Source: Betaproteobacteria bacterium
GTDB lineage: Bacteria; Pseudomonadota; Gammaproteobacteria; Burkholderiales; SG8-41
Length of the DNA: 57,137 nt
NCBI GenBank assembly: GCA_025363575.1
Contig: JANYDM010000187.1
Coordinates: 1-57,137, forward strand
Direction: 5' to 3'
Under the pieces are notes generated by a model, which did not search any database, was not told the origin of the DNA, and saw nothing but the letters and a program-made list of their open reading frames with translations. Position numbers and translations under genes: made by a program. Shown here one piece after another: positions 1-8,560 of this stretch; the stretch's first letter is position 1; each line of letters begins with the position of its first letter.

Positions 1-2
1 AC

Positions 3-842
3 ATCCTCGCGCGCGCGCTCGGTCAACCGTTGGGCGAGCTGCTCGGGCAGCCGGTGACGGTCGACAATCGTGCCGGCGCCGGCGGCATCATCGCGACCGA
101 ACTGGGTGCGAAGGCCGCCCCTGACGGCTATACGTTACTGGTCGGCAGCTCAGCGGGCTTCGCGATCAATCCGAACCTGATGGCAAAGCTCCCGTACGAT
201 CCGGTGAAAGACTTTGCGCCCGTCGGCATGTTCGCGACGCTGTCGTACGCGGTCGACGTGCATCCTTCGCTGCCGGCGCGCATATTGAAAGATCTGCTCG
301 CGCTCGCGCGTGCGCGGCCCGGCGCCATCAATTACGGCTCGGCGGGACAGGGTTCGTCGACGCACCTGGCGATCGAGCAATTTGCGCAAATGGCAGGCAT
401 CAAGCTGACGCATATCCCGTACAAGGGCAACACGCCGGCGATGACGGCGCTCATGAGCGGCGAAGTCGCATTGGTGTTCGATCCGGTGCTGACGTCGGCG
501 CCCATGATAAAGAGCGGGCGCGTGCGCGCGCTGGCGGTGACGACGGCGCAGCGTTCGGCCTTGCTGCCGGATGTGCCGACGGTCGCGCAAGCGGGCGTCA
601 AAGGCTACGAAGCCGGCAACTGGTTCGGCGTGTTCGCGCCCGCCGGCACGCCGCGCGATATCGTCGAGCGTGTGAATGCGGCGATTAACCGGTCCATGAC
701 AAGGCAGGAGATGAAAGAGAAGCTCGTCAGTCAGGGCGCCGATGCATTGACCGGCACGCCTGCCGACCTTGCCGCGCTCGTGCAGCGCGAACTGGCGAAA
801 TTCGCCGCCATCATCAAAGCGGCCAAAGTCCACATCGAGTGA
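3..842 (+). CDS. Bug/TctC-family periplasmic solute-binding protein, 5' end cut by window
   Basis: The reading frame is open from base 3, so the gene begins before the window; the TTG at 30 is internal. The protein matches the Bug (Bordetella uptake gene)/TctC family, periplasmic receptors for carboxylates: VDNRAGAGG, the APDGYTLL turn, the [14 protein letters not shown] ligand-loop segment and HIPYKGN are all present in the usual order. The signal peptide is outside the window. No TctA/TctB membrane partners follow; instead an MFS carrier starts inside the stop codon (TGATG overlap at 840-844), so the two are almost certainly co-transcribed. The ligand cannot be read from the sequence. Confidence 0.93.
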   Translation: MLARALGQPLGELLGQPVTVDNRAGAGGIIATELGAKAAPDGYTLLVGSSAGFAINPNLMAKLPYDPVKDFAPVGMFATLSYAVDVHPSLPARILKDLLALARARPGAINYGSAGQGSSTHLAIEQFAQMAGIKLTHIPYKGNTPAMTALMSGEVALVFDPVLTSAPMIKSGRVRALAVTTAQRSALLPDVPTVAQAGVKGYEAGNWFGVFAPAGTPRDIVERVNAAINRSMTRQEMKEKLVSQGADALTGTPADLAALVQRELAKFAAIIKAAKVHIE

Positions 843-2044
843 TGGAAAAACAACACCGGAACGTTGTCGTCCTCGCGTCCACTCAGTCGACGCTGCAGAT
901 CACCGGCGTCACGATGATCGCGATCACCGGGCTCGCCGGTTTTGCGCTGGCCGACAATAAGGCGTTCGCAACTGTGCCGCTGACGAGTTACGTGCTGGGC
1001 TCGGCGATCACAACGATACCCGCGTCGCTGCTGATGAAGGCAATAGGCCGGCGCGCTGGTTTTCAGACGGGTACCGCGCTCGGCATGCTGGGCGGCATGA
1101 TTTGCAGCTACGCCGTTTATATCGCTGATTTTTACCTGCTGTGCGCTGGCATGCTGGTGATGGGCATGTACACGGCATTCGGCAAGTATTACCGGTTCGC
1201 CGCGGCGGACGCGGCCAGCGACTCGTTCCGCGCCAAGGCGATTTCCTTTACGCTGGCCGGCGGCATACTGGGCGGCGTGATCGGGCCCGAGCTTGCCAAG
1301 CGCACGCGGGAGCTTTTCCCCGACCATATGTACATGGGGTCGTACATGTCGCTCAGCATTGTGTGCCTGATCGCGATGCTCATTCTCACGCGTCTCGACA
1401 TTCCGCAGCTGGCCGAGCACGAGCGCAAGGACCCGGGGCGCCCCCTGCGCATCATCATGCGCCAGCCGGTGTTCATCGTCGCCGCGCTGGCCGCGATGCT
1501 CTCCTACGGCATCATGAACCTGATGATGACGTCGACGCCGCTCGCGATGCGCGCGCACGAGCATCATTTCGACGATGCCGCGTTCGTGCTCGAGTGGCAC
1601 GTCATCGGCATGTATGCGCCGTCGTTTTTCACCGGCTCGCTGGTCTACCGCTACGGCGCGCTGAACGTGATTCTTGCCGGCATCGTGCTCATGTTCGGCT
1701 GCATAGGCGCGGCGCTCGCCGGGACCGCGCTCATTAATTTCTGGACCGCGATGTTCGTGCTTGGCGTGGGCTGGAATTTCATGTACGTGGGCGGCTCGGC
1801 GCTGCTCACTGAATGCTATACGCCATCGGAGCGCGCGAAAACGCAAGCGGCGAACGACTTCATGATCTTTGTCACGATGTCGATCTCGTCGATGTCGTCG
1901 GGGCTGCTGCTGCAGAAAAGCGGCTGGCATGCCGTCAACTGGGGTTCGCTGCCGTTTCTGGTCCTGGCGACCGCGGCCACGCTATGGCTCGTGTGGAAGC
2001 GGCGCGGCGAGCCGGTTCCGGTTGCGGTCAAGGCCGCGGACTGA
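842..2044 (+). CDS. MFS transporter
   Basis: A 400-residue very hydrophobic protein with about twelve predicted membrane segments in two halves, fitting the major facilitator superfamily of single-polypeptide secondary carriers in the inner membrane. The loop after the second helix carries LLMKAIGRRAGFQTG, resembling the MFS motif A region. A GTG at 839 is also in frame, but the ATG at 842 overlaps the stop of the upstream Bug gene and is the simpler start. The pairing with a carboxylate-binding protein suggests an organic anion substrate; this is inference only. Confidence 0.85.
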   Translation: MEKQHRNVVVLASTQSTLQITGVTMIAITGLAGFALADNKAFATVPLTSYVLGSAITTIPASLLMKAIGRRAGFQTGTALGMLGGMICSYAVYIADFYLLCAGMLVMGMYTAFGKYYRFAAADAASDSFRAKAISFTLAGGILGGVIGPELAKRTRELFPDHMYMGSYMSLSIVCLIAMLILTRLDIPQLAEHERKDPGRPLRIIMRQPVFIVAALAAMLSYGIMNLMMTSTPLAMRAHEHHFDDAAFVLEWHVIGMYAPSFFTGSLVYRYGALNVILAGIVLMFGCIGAALAGTALINFWTAMFVLGVGWNFMYVGGSALLTECYTPSERAKTQAANDFMIFVTMSISSMSSGLLLQKSGWHAVNWGSLPFLVLATAATLWLVWKRRGEPVPVAVKAAD

Positions 2045-2068
2045 ATGCCGACGAGGCGAGCATTGCGG

Positions 2069-2899
2069 TTATTTCTTCACCGCCAGAACGCCGTCGCCAT
2101 TTAACTCTGCGACAAATCCTGCCTGCCGCAGGCGTTTGACCACTTCATTCGGCACGTCGCGTCCGCTGGTCAGTTTGTTCGGCGCGCCGGTGTAATGAAA
2201 TAGTCTGCCCTTGCGCTTGAGCACGCGGGCCAGCTGGTCATAAAAGGCCTGCGAATAAAGTCCGCCGGCAATGCCGAAGCGCGGCGGATCGTGCAGGATC
2301 GCGTCGACCGCGTTGTCACGCAGCGCGATTATCTCTTCGGCAATGTCGCCATGGGTCAGCGTCAAACCGTTGCTATCCGCAGGCGACCACGGATTGAGGC
2401 TGCGCAGCCAGATCACGTCGGCATTCTTTTCGAACGAAAGCACTTGCTTCGCCTGGCCTTGCAAGCACCACGCAGCGAAATAGCCGAGGCCGCCGCAAGT
2501 GTCCAGAACAATCTTGCCGCGCGGTTGAATCAGACCGACTTTGCGTTCGGCGTCCGCATAGGGTGAAACGTGCGCGGTGGGCAGCATCTTGATGCCGTCG
2601 ATCTCGAAGGTGGGCGGCCCCCAATCGGTAGGCACCAGCTTGATCAGCGAGGTTGTGAAACGGGCCACGGGCTGAAAGGCATCGTCCAGCCAGTGGTAAA
2701 CGGTCCTGTCCTTGCAGGCCTCCAGATGAGCGAAAGATGCACCTTGCCAGCGCCATTCCGCGGCGCTCACTTCGACGGTCGTCTGCGTACGTTCGAGATC
2801 CAGCGAGCAGTCAACCACGGTCGCACCCGCGCGTGCTGCGGCGCATAGCATTTCGTGCACTTTTTGGGTGAGCAGCGGCCCGTCCATTAGTAGCAACAT
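2069..2899 (-). CDS. Predicted SAM-dependent methyltransferase (COG2521-like)
   Basis: A 276-residue protein with a Rossmann-type methyltransferase core in its second half: VLDTCGGLGYFAAWCL looks like the SAM-binding motif I, SFEKN the acidic motif II, and ILHDPPRFG the catalytic motif IV (DPPR in place of the usual N/DPPY). The first 130 residues have no recognisable domain. The family is thought to modify RNA or protein, but the substrate is unknown. It is the last gene of the leftward run that starts with the MaoC gene, 30 bp after the VOC gene. Confidence 0.7.
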   Translation of the reverse strand: MLLLMDGPLLTQKVHEMLCAAARAGATVVDCSLDLERTQTTVEVSAAEWRWQGASFAHLEACKDRTVYHWLDDAFQPVARFTTSLIKLVPTDWGPPTFEIDGIKMLPTAHVSPYADAERKVGLIQPRGKIVLDTCGGLGYFAAWCLQGQAKQVLSFEKNADVIWLRSLNPWSPADSNGLTLTHGDIAEEIIALRDNAVDAILHDPPRFGIAGGLYSQAFYDQLARVLKRKGRLFHYTGAPNKLTSGRDVPNEVVKRLRQAGFVAELNGDGVLAVKK

Positions 2900-2929
2900 G
2901 GCTACGGGCGCGGCGAACGCGCCGCGTCC

Positions 2930-3814
2930 CTAGTCCGCGTGTCCCATGTCCGGCAGCGCGGCGTCGTAGCCCTGCGCGTAATTACGGTTGGTCTGCGTGG
3001 GATTGCGGTTGACGAGCGGGCGCGCGTACAGCGGGTGCGTCATGCTGCGCACCTCGTGCTCCAAGGTGAACAGCAGCTTGCCGCTGTCAGGTTCGACGAT
3101 GTCCTGAAAGCGGTATTGGTATTGATCGCTCTCTTCGGTGACGAGGCCTTTGGCGAGCAGCCACGCATGCGGACCTGAAAAGTCTGCGAGATAGACTTGC
3201 AGATGATGGCCGTCGTAAGCGGGCGGCGCATCTGAGGTCTCGCGAAAGTGCAGGTATTGCGCCTTGCCGACCATTACGCGCGCGTAGCGGCCGGCCGCAT
3301 CGTTCTCAACCGTGGCGGGCGTTCTGAACACGCGCTTATAGAAATCTGCAATACCCGATGCGACGCCGGCGGGCACTTCGAACTCGACGTACGGCATGCC
3401 GAGCTGCATGCGGCCGAAACGCTGCGGGTCAGGCGCGTGGCAGCGGATGCGGTTGCCCCATGGGCAGGTCGCTTCGACGTACGCCTCGTGCCCGGTAAAC
3501 CTGAAGCGCGTGTGCGCCAGCCTTTCCTTCACCAGCGCCAGTCGAGCGAGCAGCGCCGCACGGTCGGGCACCACGAGCCCGGTGTGTCCGCGCAGCACCT
3601 GCGGTTGCGGCCGCGTCGGCAGATGGAACTGGCTGCGCCCGACGTTGACCCACATGTTGTCGAGCTCGGTCATGATGTAGGGGTCGCGCGTGAGGCCCAG
3701 CCCCTTGATATAGAACAGCGTGGCGAGCGACTGATCGGGGATGGTGACGTTGATGTGCTCGAGCCCGACGATGTTGCCGAGATCTTCGGCCGCGCGAATG
3801 AAAGTGCCTGCCAT
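2930..3814 (-). CDS. VOC-superfamily (glyoxalase/extradiol dioxygenase-like) protein
   Basis: A 294-residue protein that appears to hold two vicinal-oxygen-chelate modules. The first opens with GLEHINVTIPDQSLATLFYIKG, a typical VOC strand-helix start; the second begins near YVEFEVPAGVASGIADFYK. Members are metal-dependent lyases, isomerases or dioxygenases. I cannot assign all metal ligands with confidence. The ATG at 3814 is preferred over the GTG at 3826 because a good ribosome-binding sequence (GGAGG) lies just before it. It sits between an MFS carrier and a methyltransferase on the same strand. Confidence 0.75.
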   Translation of the reverse strand: MAGTFIRAAEDLGNIVGLEHINVTIPDQSLATLFYIKGLGLTRDPYIMTELDNMWVNVGRSQFHLPTRPQPQVLRGHTGLVVPDRAALLARLALVKERLAHTRFRFTGHEAYVEATCPWGNRIRCHAPDPQRFGRMQLGMPYVEFEVPAGVASGIADFYKRVFRTPATVENDAAGRYARVMVGKAQYLHFRETSDAPPAYDGHHLQVYLADFSGPHAWLLAKGLVTEESDQYQYRFQDIVEPDSGKLLFTLEHEVRSMTHPLYARPLVNRNPTQTNRNYAQGYDAALPDMGHAD

Positions 3815-3871
3815 GCCTGCCTCCACGGGGATGTCGTTCGCAGCCAGTTTACCAACGCAGCCCGCGCGGCG

Positions 3872-5086
3872 TCAGGATTTCACGGCGCATGCAAAGCTCA
3901 GCGTGGAGACGACGCCGATTGCCGCCAGCGTCCAGATCATCGCGTCGTAGCCGCCGGCCGCGGACCAGATGAGCGCACCCACGAGCGGTCCGAGCGAGCG
4001 CGATGCGAGCAACGGGGCGGCGAGCGCACCACTCACGGCGCCGTAGCGGTTGCGGCCGTAAAGCTCGGCGGGGATCATGCCGCGCACTATGGTCATGATG
4101 CCGTTGCTCGCGCCGTAGAGGGCGACGAACGCCAGCACGAGGGAAATCTGCAGTCCCGCGAGACCCAACAAGACCAGCGCCGCGGGCAGGAGCAGAAATG
4201 CGCCGAATGCGATTTGCGTTGCGCGGAACCGTGCGCCTATCGTGTATTCGGCAATGCGACCGGCGACCTGCATCGGCCCGATGAGGGCGGCGATCCATAC
4301 GGCATCGGCCATCGTGAACCCGCGCTCGCTCAGGAGTGGAATCAAATGGATGGACATCGCGGAAAAGCCCAGCATATTCGCCGTGAAAGCGGCGGCGAGC
4401 AGCAAAAATTTCCGCGTCATTACGATTTCGCGCAGGCGCGGGACTTCGTTCGCATGCGTCGCAGCGGAGTCAGACAATGCGGCGGGCGCCCCGGTTTTCG
4501 GCAGCAGCCACAGGTGCAGGGGCGCACACACCGCGAGATTCAGCGCCGCAAGCACCAGCAGCGCGTGGCGCCAGCCGAGCGCTGCGATCAGCGCCTGTGT
4601 CAGCGGCCAGAACACCGTGCTCGCCAAACCGCCGGCAAGCGTCAGCACGGTGATGCCCTTGCGCGCGCTCGCGCCGAAACTCGCGGTGATGACGGTGAAG
4701 GCGGGATCGTAGAGTACTGCGCCCATCGCGATGCCGAGGCCTAGCCAGACGAAGTAAAACGCGGGAAGGGTTGTCACCTGGCTCAGCAACGCCAGCATGA
4801 TCGCTGCGAGGACGGAGCCGCCGCCCATCACGAAGCGGCCGCCGTAGCGGTCGATGAGCGTGCCGACCGGATAGGCCGCGAGCCCGCTGCACACCATGCT
4901 GAGCGAGAACGCGCCGACGATGGCGTCGCGACTCCACGCGAGTTCGTGCTCGATCGGCGCGATTAGCACCGAAATCGCGTAGAAGAGCGAACCCCAGGAA
5001 ACGACCTGCGTGACCGACAGCGCCCAAACCACGGACCACGGCGGGCGCGGCGCGTCGTGGCTGACGGCCATGGTCTGGTTATTCAA
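3872..5086 (-). CDS. MFS transporter (monocarboxylate/oxalate:formate carrier-like)
   Basis: A 404-residue protein with about twelve hydrophobic segments. The start PPWSVVWALSVTQVVSWGSLFYAIS and the motif GTLIDRYGGRFVMGGG after helix 2 fit the MFS branch that includes oxalate:formate antiporters and MCT-like carriers. It lies between the MaoC-type hydratase gene upstream and the VOC gene downstream on the same strand, so it probably imports a substrate of that pathway. The 120-bp gap to the MaoC gene is filled by a long inverted repeat (5102-5198). Confidence 0.85.
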   Translation of the reverse strand: MNNQTMAVSHDAPRPPWSVVWALSVTQVVSWGSLFYAISVLIAPIEHELAWSRDAIVGAFSLSMVCSGLAAYPVGTLIDRYGGRFVMGGGSVLAAIMLALLSQVTTLPAFYFVWLGLGIAMGAVLYDPAFTVITASFGASARKGITVLTLAGGLASTVFWPLTQALIAALGWRHALLVLAALNLAVCAPLHLWLLPKTGAPAALSDSAATHANEVPRLREIVMTRKFLLLAAAFTANMLGFSAMSIHLIPLLSERGFTMADAVWIAALIGPMQVAGRIAEYTIGARFRATQIAFGAFLLLPAALVLLGLAGLQISLVLAFVALYGASNGIMTIVRGMIPAELYGRNRYGAVSGALAAPLLASRSLGPLVGALIWSAAGGYDAMIWTLAAIGVVSTLSFACAVKS

Positions 5087-5101
5087 GGCTCAATAACATT
5101 T

Positions 5102-5198
5102 GCCACGAGGGCACAGAGCGCACAGAGGAAAACCAAATCCAAATTAACTGATAGATTCTGTTTTCGCATTTCTCTGTGAACTCTGTGCCCTCTGTGGC
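5102..5198. repeat. Long intergenic hairpin of CACAGAG units (copy 1)
   Basis: Imperfect inverted repeat of about 97 bp. The left arm (5102-5131) contains 9-bp tandem units of the form CACAGAGNN; the right arm (about 5168-5198) is its near-complete reverse complement with units CTCTGTGNN. The element fills the gap between the MaoC gene end and the MFS gene start. Confidence 0.85.
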
Positions 5199-5207
5199 TG
5201 ACTGGTG

Positions 5208-6068
5208 TTAAGGAGCAATCTCCGCGCGTCCATTGTTGAGCACCGTCACGTTGCGCGCGGGCACGGTCGAGCGGAAGGACACGATGTTGCCGTTGCGCCA
5301 CATTTCCGTGCGTATGGTTTCTCCCGGGTACACGGGCGAGGAGAAGCGGCCTTCCATGCTTCTGAAGCGTTTCGCGTCGTACGCGCAAAGCGATTTGAGT
5401 AGTGCATGCGCCGCCACGCTGAACGTTGCGCGGCCGTGCAGGATAGGCATCTTGAAGCCGGCCTTCTGCGCGTAAGCAGGATCGGCATGCAGCGGATTGT
5501 AGTCGCCGGAGAGGCGGTAGATGAGCGCTGCTTGCGGCAACGTGGGCAGATCGCACACGAGGTCGGGTTTGCTATCCGGTATCGGATGCTGCGGCTTGCC
5601 CGGCCCGCCGGGCCCGCCGAAGCCGCCGTCGGCGCGGCAGAACGTTGTCGAGCTCAGCGTGCACAGCGTGTCTCCGCTCTGCTTGTCGCGCACCGTGCAT
5701 TCCGTCATCACCAGCGCACCTTTGTCTTTGCCTTTGTCGAGCACGCCGACGACTTTGGTGACACCGACGATGGCGCCTTCGACCGGCAGCGGCTTGTGTA
5801 TCGTGAAGCCCTGCTCGCCATGCACGACGTGGCTGCGCGTGATGCCGGTGTCGCCCTGCGCGTGCCACGGGCCCGGATAGCCGAGAATGATGGCCATCGA
5901 CGGCAGCGCCACGAGATTGGGCTCATACACATACTTGAGCTGGTCGGCATCGCACGGGTCGCCGCCGAGGCCCACACCGAGGGCGTACAGTATCGTGTCG
6001 CGCCTGCTCAGTTGCTGCTCGACCTCGGGAATTTTCCAGTTGATCAGCGTTTCATAGTTGATCGTCAT
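5208..6068 (-). CDS. MaoC-family (R)-specific enoyl-CoA hydratase (hydratase 2 type)
   Basis: A 286-residue double hot-dog protein. The C-terminal half has the hydratase-2 signature: SGDYNPLHADPAYAQKAGF, where the Asp and His are the catalytic pair, followed by PILHG. The N-terminal half (to about residue 150) is the second hot-dog domain seen in hydratase 2 of MFE-2. The reaction is hydration of trans-2-enoyl-CoA to (R)-3-hydroxyacyl-CoA. It is the first gene of the leftward run MaoC-MFS-VOC-methyltransferase and is divergent from the peroxiredoxin gene. Confidence 0.88.
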   Translation of the reverse strand: MTINYETLINWKIPEVEQQLSRRDTILYALGVGLGGDPCDADQLKYVYEPNLVALPSMAIILGYPGPWHAQGDTGITRSHVVHGEQGFTIHKPLPVEGAIVGVTKVVGVLDKGKDKGALVMTECTVRDKQSGDTLCTLSSTTFCRADGGFGGPGGPGKPQHPIPDSKPDLVCDLPTLPQAALIYRLSGDYNPLHADPAYAQKAGFKMPILHGRATFSVAAHALLKSLCAYDAKRFRSMEGRFSSPVYPGETIRTEMWRNGNIVSFRSTVPARNVTVLNNGRAEIAP

Positions 6069-6096
6069 ACGTAACTGCTCCCTTGTTGTGCATCCG

Positions 6097-6120
6097 GCAA
6101 TTCATTTTTGCAAAAATTGC
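6097..6120. promoter_or_regulatory. Palindrome in the divergent maoC/prx promoter region
   Basis: A perfect 12-bp palindrome TTTTTGCAAAAA (6105-6116) lies inside an imperfect larger one flanked by GCAATT and TTGC. It sits in the 150-bp gap between two divergent genes, about 100 bp before the peroxiredoxin start. This is a plausible operator, but nothing identifies the protein that would bind. Confidence 0.4.
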
Positions 6121-6170
6121 AGGTGGAGATTCGCGCGGTGCGCGGTCGCTCGCCGCGCGTATTTCGACGG

Positions 6171-6176
6171 TATACT
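6171..6176 (+). promoter_or_regulatory. Possible -10 box of the peroxiredoxin gene
   Basis: TATACT about 43 bp before the peroxiredoxin ATG, in an otherwise GC-rich stretch. No convincing -35 hexamer lies 17 bp upstream, so an activator may be needed, or the match may be by chance. Confidence 0.3.
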
Positions 6177-6218
6177 AGCACACCGTATTTCACGGTTTTT
6201 TCGCTCGAGGAGAATGCA

Positions 6219-6722
6219 ATGACGATCAAAGCAGGCGACAAAATGCCCGCCGGAAAATTGTGGGAGCTGCCCGTCGAATGGTTCGCGGGCTGTCCGACGG
6301 CCGCCGATGAAATCAACCTGCCCGATGCGCTGAAAGGTAAACGCATCGCGTGGTTCGGCCTGCCCGGCGCTTACACCCGGACTTGAAGCGCCTTGCACCT
6401 GCCCGGGTTCGTGCAGGAAGCAGAAAAGATCAAAGCCAAAGGCATCGACGAAATCTGGTGCGTCTCCGTCAACGACGCATTCGTAATGGCGGCGTGGGGC
6501 AAGGACAACAACGCGTTCGGCAAGGTGCGCATGATGGCCGACGGCAGCGCGCTCTACACGAAAGCTTTGGGCGTCGAGACCGATCTCACCGCGCGCGGCA
6601 TGGGCGTGCGCTCGCAGCGGTACTCAATGATCATAGACGACGGCGTGGTCAAGACACTTAACCTCGAAGCGCCCGGCAAGTTTGAAGTGAGCGGCGCGGA
6701 CAAGATGCTTGCGCAGGTGTAG
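6219..6722 (+). CDS. Prx5-type peroxiredoxin with in-frame TGA at the peroxidatic Cys: candidate selenoprotein
   Basis: Read through the TGA at 6384-6386, this is one continuous 167-residue frame that starts at an ATG with a good ribosome-binding site (GAGGAGAA, 6207-6214). It covers the full length of a Prx5 (redoxin) protein: N-terminal strand, FGLPGAYTRT-U-SALHLPGFV, CVSVND, MAAWG and the conserved Arg in GVRSQRYSMIIDDG. The universal PxxxTxxC motif is intact except that the peroxidatic Cys (residue 56) is the TGA. Both sides are undamaged and in the same frame. The protein would reduce peroxides with a selenol in place of a thiol. The main alternative is a Cys-to-stop point mutation (TGC to TGA) making a pseudogene. 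Cysteines 25 and 70 remain. No selA, selB or selC is in the window. Confidence 0.75.
6387..6420 (+). promoter_or_regulatory. Candidate bacterial SECIS hairpin after the TGA
   Basis: Immediately downstream of the TGA a hairpin can form: outer pairs 6392-6394 with 6418-6420, a 3-nt bulge (6395-6397), inner pairs 6398-6402 with 6413-6417, one C.U mismatch, then C6404-G6411 closing a GGGUUC loop. The loop begins 18 nt after the TGA and starts with G, in line with what is known of bacterial SECIS elements. A competing 7-bp stem (6392-6398/6411-6417) with a 12-nt loop is also possible. High GC makes such hairpins common, so this is support, not proof. Confidence 0.4.
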
Positions 6723-6796
6723 GTGTCATTTCCGCGCAGGCGGCCTGGCTGCCCGCCTGCGCGCGCATGACAAACGTTTTTTAAAATAGGGAAAGC

Positions 6797-7267
6797 ATGA
6801 CAGCAGCAGCAACGGCAAACACAGAAAAAAAACCGGGCAAGTCCGGCCATCCCCTGGCGGACCGCAAACGCTTCAAAGTCTGGAACACGGACAAGCTGCG
6901 CCTGACCGACGTCGATCATCAGCACCACGTAAACAATGCGATATTCGCCGTGCTCTATACGAGCGTGCGCGCCGACTTTCTACAGAAGTACGTGCGGCCG
7001 CTGGTGGCGAAGACCGATATGTTCGCGATGGTCAAGATCACCATCGAATACCTGGCGGAAATGCATTACCCCGGTGAGGTCGAGACCGGCATCTCGATCC
7101 ACAGGCTCGGGCGCACTTCGCTCACGTTTACGCAGGCGATGTACAAGGACGGCAAGTGCGTGTCCGTCGCCGAAGCAGTGATGGTGCTGCTCGACCCGGC
7201 GACCCGCCGCGCGAAATCGCTGCCGGCTGAGCTGCCCGCGGCACTCGCGGAATTCACCGCCGCTTGA
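6797..7267 (+). CDS. Hot-dog acyl-CoA thioesterase (4-hydroxybenzoyl-CoA thioesterase family)
   Basis: A 156-residue single hot-dog protein. LRLTDVDHQHHVNNAIF matches the active-site segment of the 4HBT/YbgC family, with the catalytic Asp and the HVNN turn, and the following long helix and strands (VKITIEYLAEMHYPGEVE) fit. It hydrolyses an acyl-CoA thioester in the cytoplasm; the acyl group is not predictable. The length is normal. It lies 75 bp after the peroxiredoxin gene on the same strand, possibly in one transcript. Confidence 0.87.
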   Translation: MTAAATANTEKKPGKSGHPLADRKRFKVWNTDKLRLTDVDHQHHVNNAIFAVLYTSVRADFLQKYVRPLVAKTDMFAMVKITIEYLAEMHYPGEVETGISIHRLGRTSLTFTQAMYKDGKCVSVAEAVMVLLDPATRRAKSLPAELPAALAEFTAA

Positions 7268-7304
7268 GAAAGCAGGCCGGACGCCGCGCGCCCGGCCCCG
7301 GCAT

Positions 7305-8420
7305 TTACTTTGGCGCGAGCGACAGGTCCTGTGCCTTGATGGTGCCGAGTGGCAGGGACGCCCTGGCGTCCTTTGCGACTTTGCGTGCGATCGAGTCGTC
7401 GAGCGCGCCCGGCGCCGGCTTGTCTACGTCGATGGCCTTCGTTTCGTGCAGGTATACGTACGTTTCCGCCATCAGCTTCTGCACGCGTTCGTCGAACACG
7501 AAAGGCTTTTCGTCGCGCAGCGGGCTGCCGCCGGCCGACGCCGGAATCGCGCCGTAAATCGAGAACCACGCCATCGGGACGGTGATGCCGGTGGTCTGTC
7601 CTTTGACGAACTCGGCGACTTTCGTCCAGTTTTTAGGATCGAGCACGTAACGCTGCGCTTCAAGTTCCGTTTTCAGCCATGCCTCGACGATGTCGGGACG
7701 CTGCTTCATGAAGTCTTCGCGCATCGCAATCGCTCCGGCGTCCGCGATGCCGAACGTATAGCCGGTGGCGACGATGCGGCCCGCGCCTTCGCCGACGATG
7801 TCGCCGATGCGCGAGACCGACGGCTCCCACAACACTGCGCCATCGATCTTGCCGGTGCGCAGGTTGGTCGCGATCACTTCGATCGACTGGTTGAGAATCT
7901 GCGCCGGCTTGATCTTCGTCTTCTCTATCATGAGGCCGAGAAAGCGGTGCGCGCAGCTGCCCTGCGGCGTCGCCACCACTTTACCGTCGAGCCACTTGAT
8001 TGCCTCGTCCGGCGTTTTGAATTTGGGCGCATCGGCGCGCACCATGACGACGTTGCAGCGCTGGCCTTGCGACATGCCCGTATTGGCGACCAGGTTGATC
8101 GGCGCTACGCTGCGCTTGGTCGTCGCGACCACCGCGGGCATGTCGCCGAGATAGCCGATCTGCTGCTTGTTGGCGAGCATCTGGTTGACGATGATGGAGC
8201 CCTGCAGCGCCGCCTGGAATTCGACTTCGCTGCCGGGCGGCAGATATTTCTTCCACAGGTCGAGCGCGCGTATGACGACAGCGGAGTAGGAGATAGTGTC
8301 GTACGGCTGGTAGCCGATCGTGAGCTTGACCGGCTCGGCGGCGAATGCGCGCGGCGTAACCAGTAGCGCAAGAAGGGTAATGGCGAGTGCGCGGGTTCGC
8401 GCGCCGGATGGCATCTGCAT
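7305..8420 (-). CDS. NMT1/SsuA-like ABC transporter substrate-binding protein
   Basis: A 371-residue exported protein. Residues 1-28 form a signal peptide ending in PRAFAA. The mature start VKLTIGYQPYDTISYSAVVIRALDLWKKYLP is typical of the NMT1/nitrate-taurine-sulfonate binding family, and QQIGYLGDMPAVVATTK is the usual second-lobe segment. It would bind a small ligand in the periplasm for an ABC importer. No permease or ATPase gene is adjacent, so it must share a transporter coded elsewhere or be a solitary remnant. Confidence 0.85.
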   Translation of the reverse strand: MQMPSGARTRALAITLLALLVTPRAFAAEPVKLTIGYQPYDTISYSAVVIRALDLWKKYLPPGSEVEFQAALQGSIIVNQMLANKQQIGYLGDMPAVVATTKRSVAPINLVANTGMSQGQRCNVVMVRADAPKFKTPDEAIKWLDGKVVATPQGSCAHRFLGLMIEKTKIKPAQILNQSIEVIATNLRTGKIDGAVLWEPSVSRIGDIVGEGAGRIVATGYTFGIADAGAIAMREDFMKQRPDIVEAWLKTELEAQRYVLDPKNWTKVAEFVKGQTTGITVPMAWFSIYGAIPASAGGSPLRDEKPFVFDERVQKLMAETYVYLHETKAIDVDKPAPGALDDSIARKVAKDARASLPLGTIKAQDLSLAPK

Positions 8421-8560
8421 GGAATTCTCCTTTGGTTAGCCGGGAATCTGCGTTCCCAAGCCTGCCCTATGATAGGGGAATCCCCCGCCCGGCGGCATAA
8501 ACTCTTGCTATGCCGCGATGGATTTAAGTTATGCCCGCGCGGCCGCGCGCCTGACCGGCG

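Noticed and set aside
731..1930. Long reverse-strand frame (399 codons) opposite the MFS gene
   Set aside because: Arg/His-rich composition typical of the antisense of a GC-rich gene; the forward frame is a clear MFS protein.
3248..4744. 498-codon forward frame across the VOC and MFS genes
   Set aside because: Spans two well supported reverse genes and looks like antisense.
6108..6722. Programmed frameshift, or two separate genes, at the peroxiredoxin
   Set aside because: Both halves are in the same frame with only the TGA codon between them, and neither half alone makes a peroxiredoxin fold.
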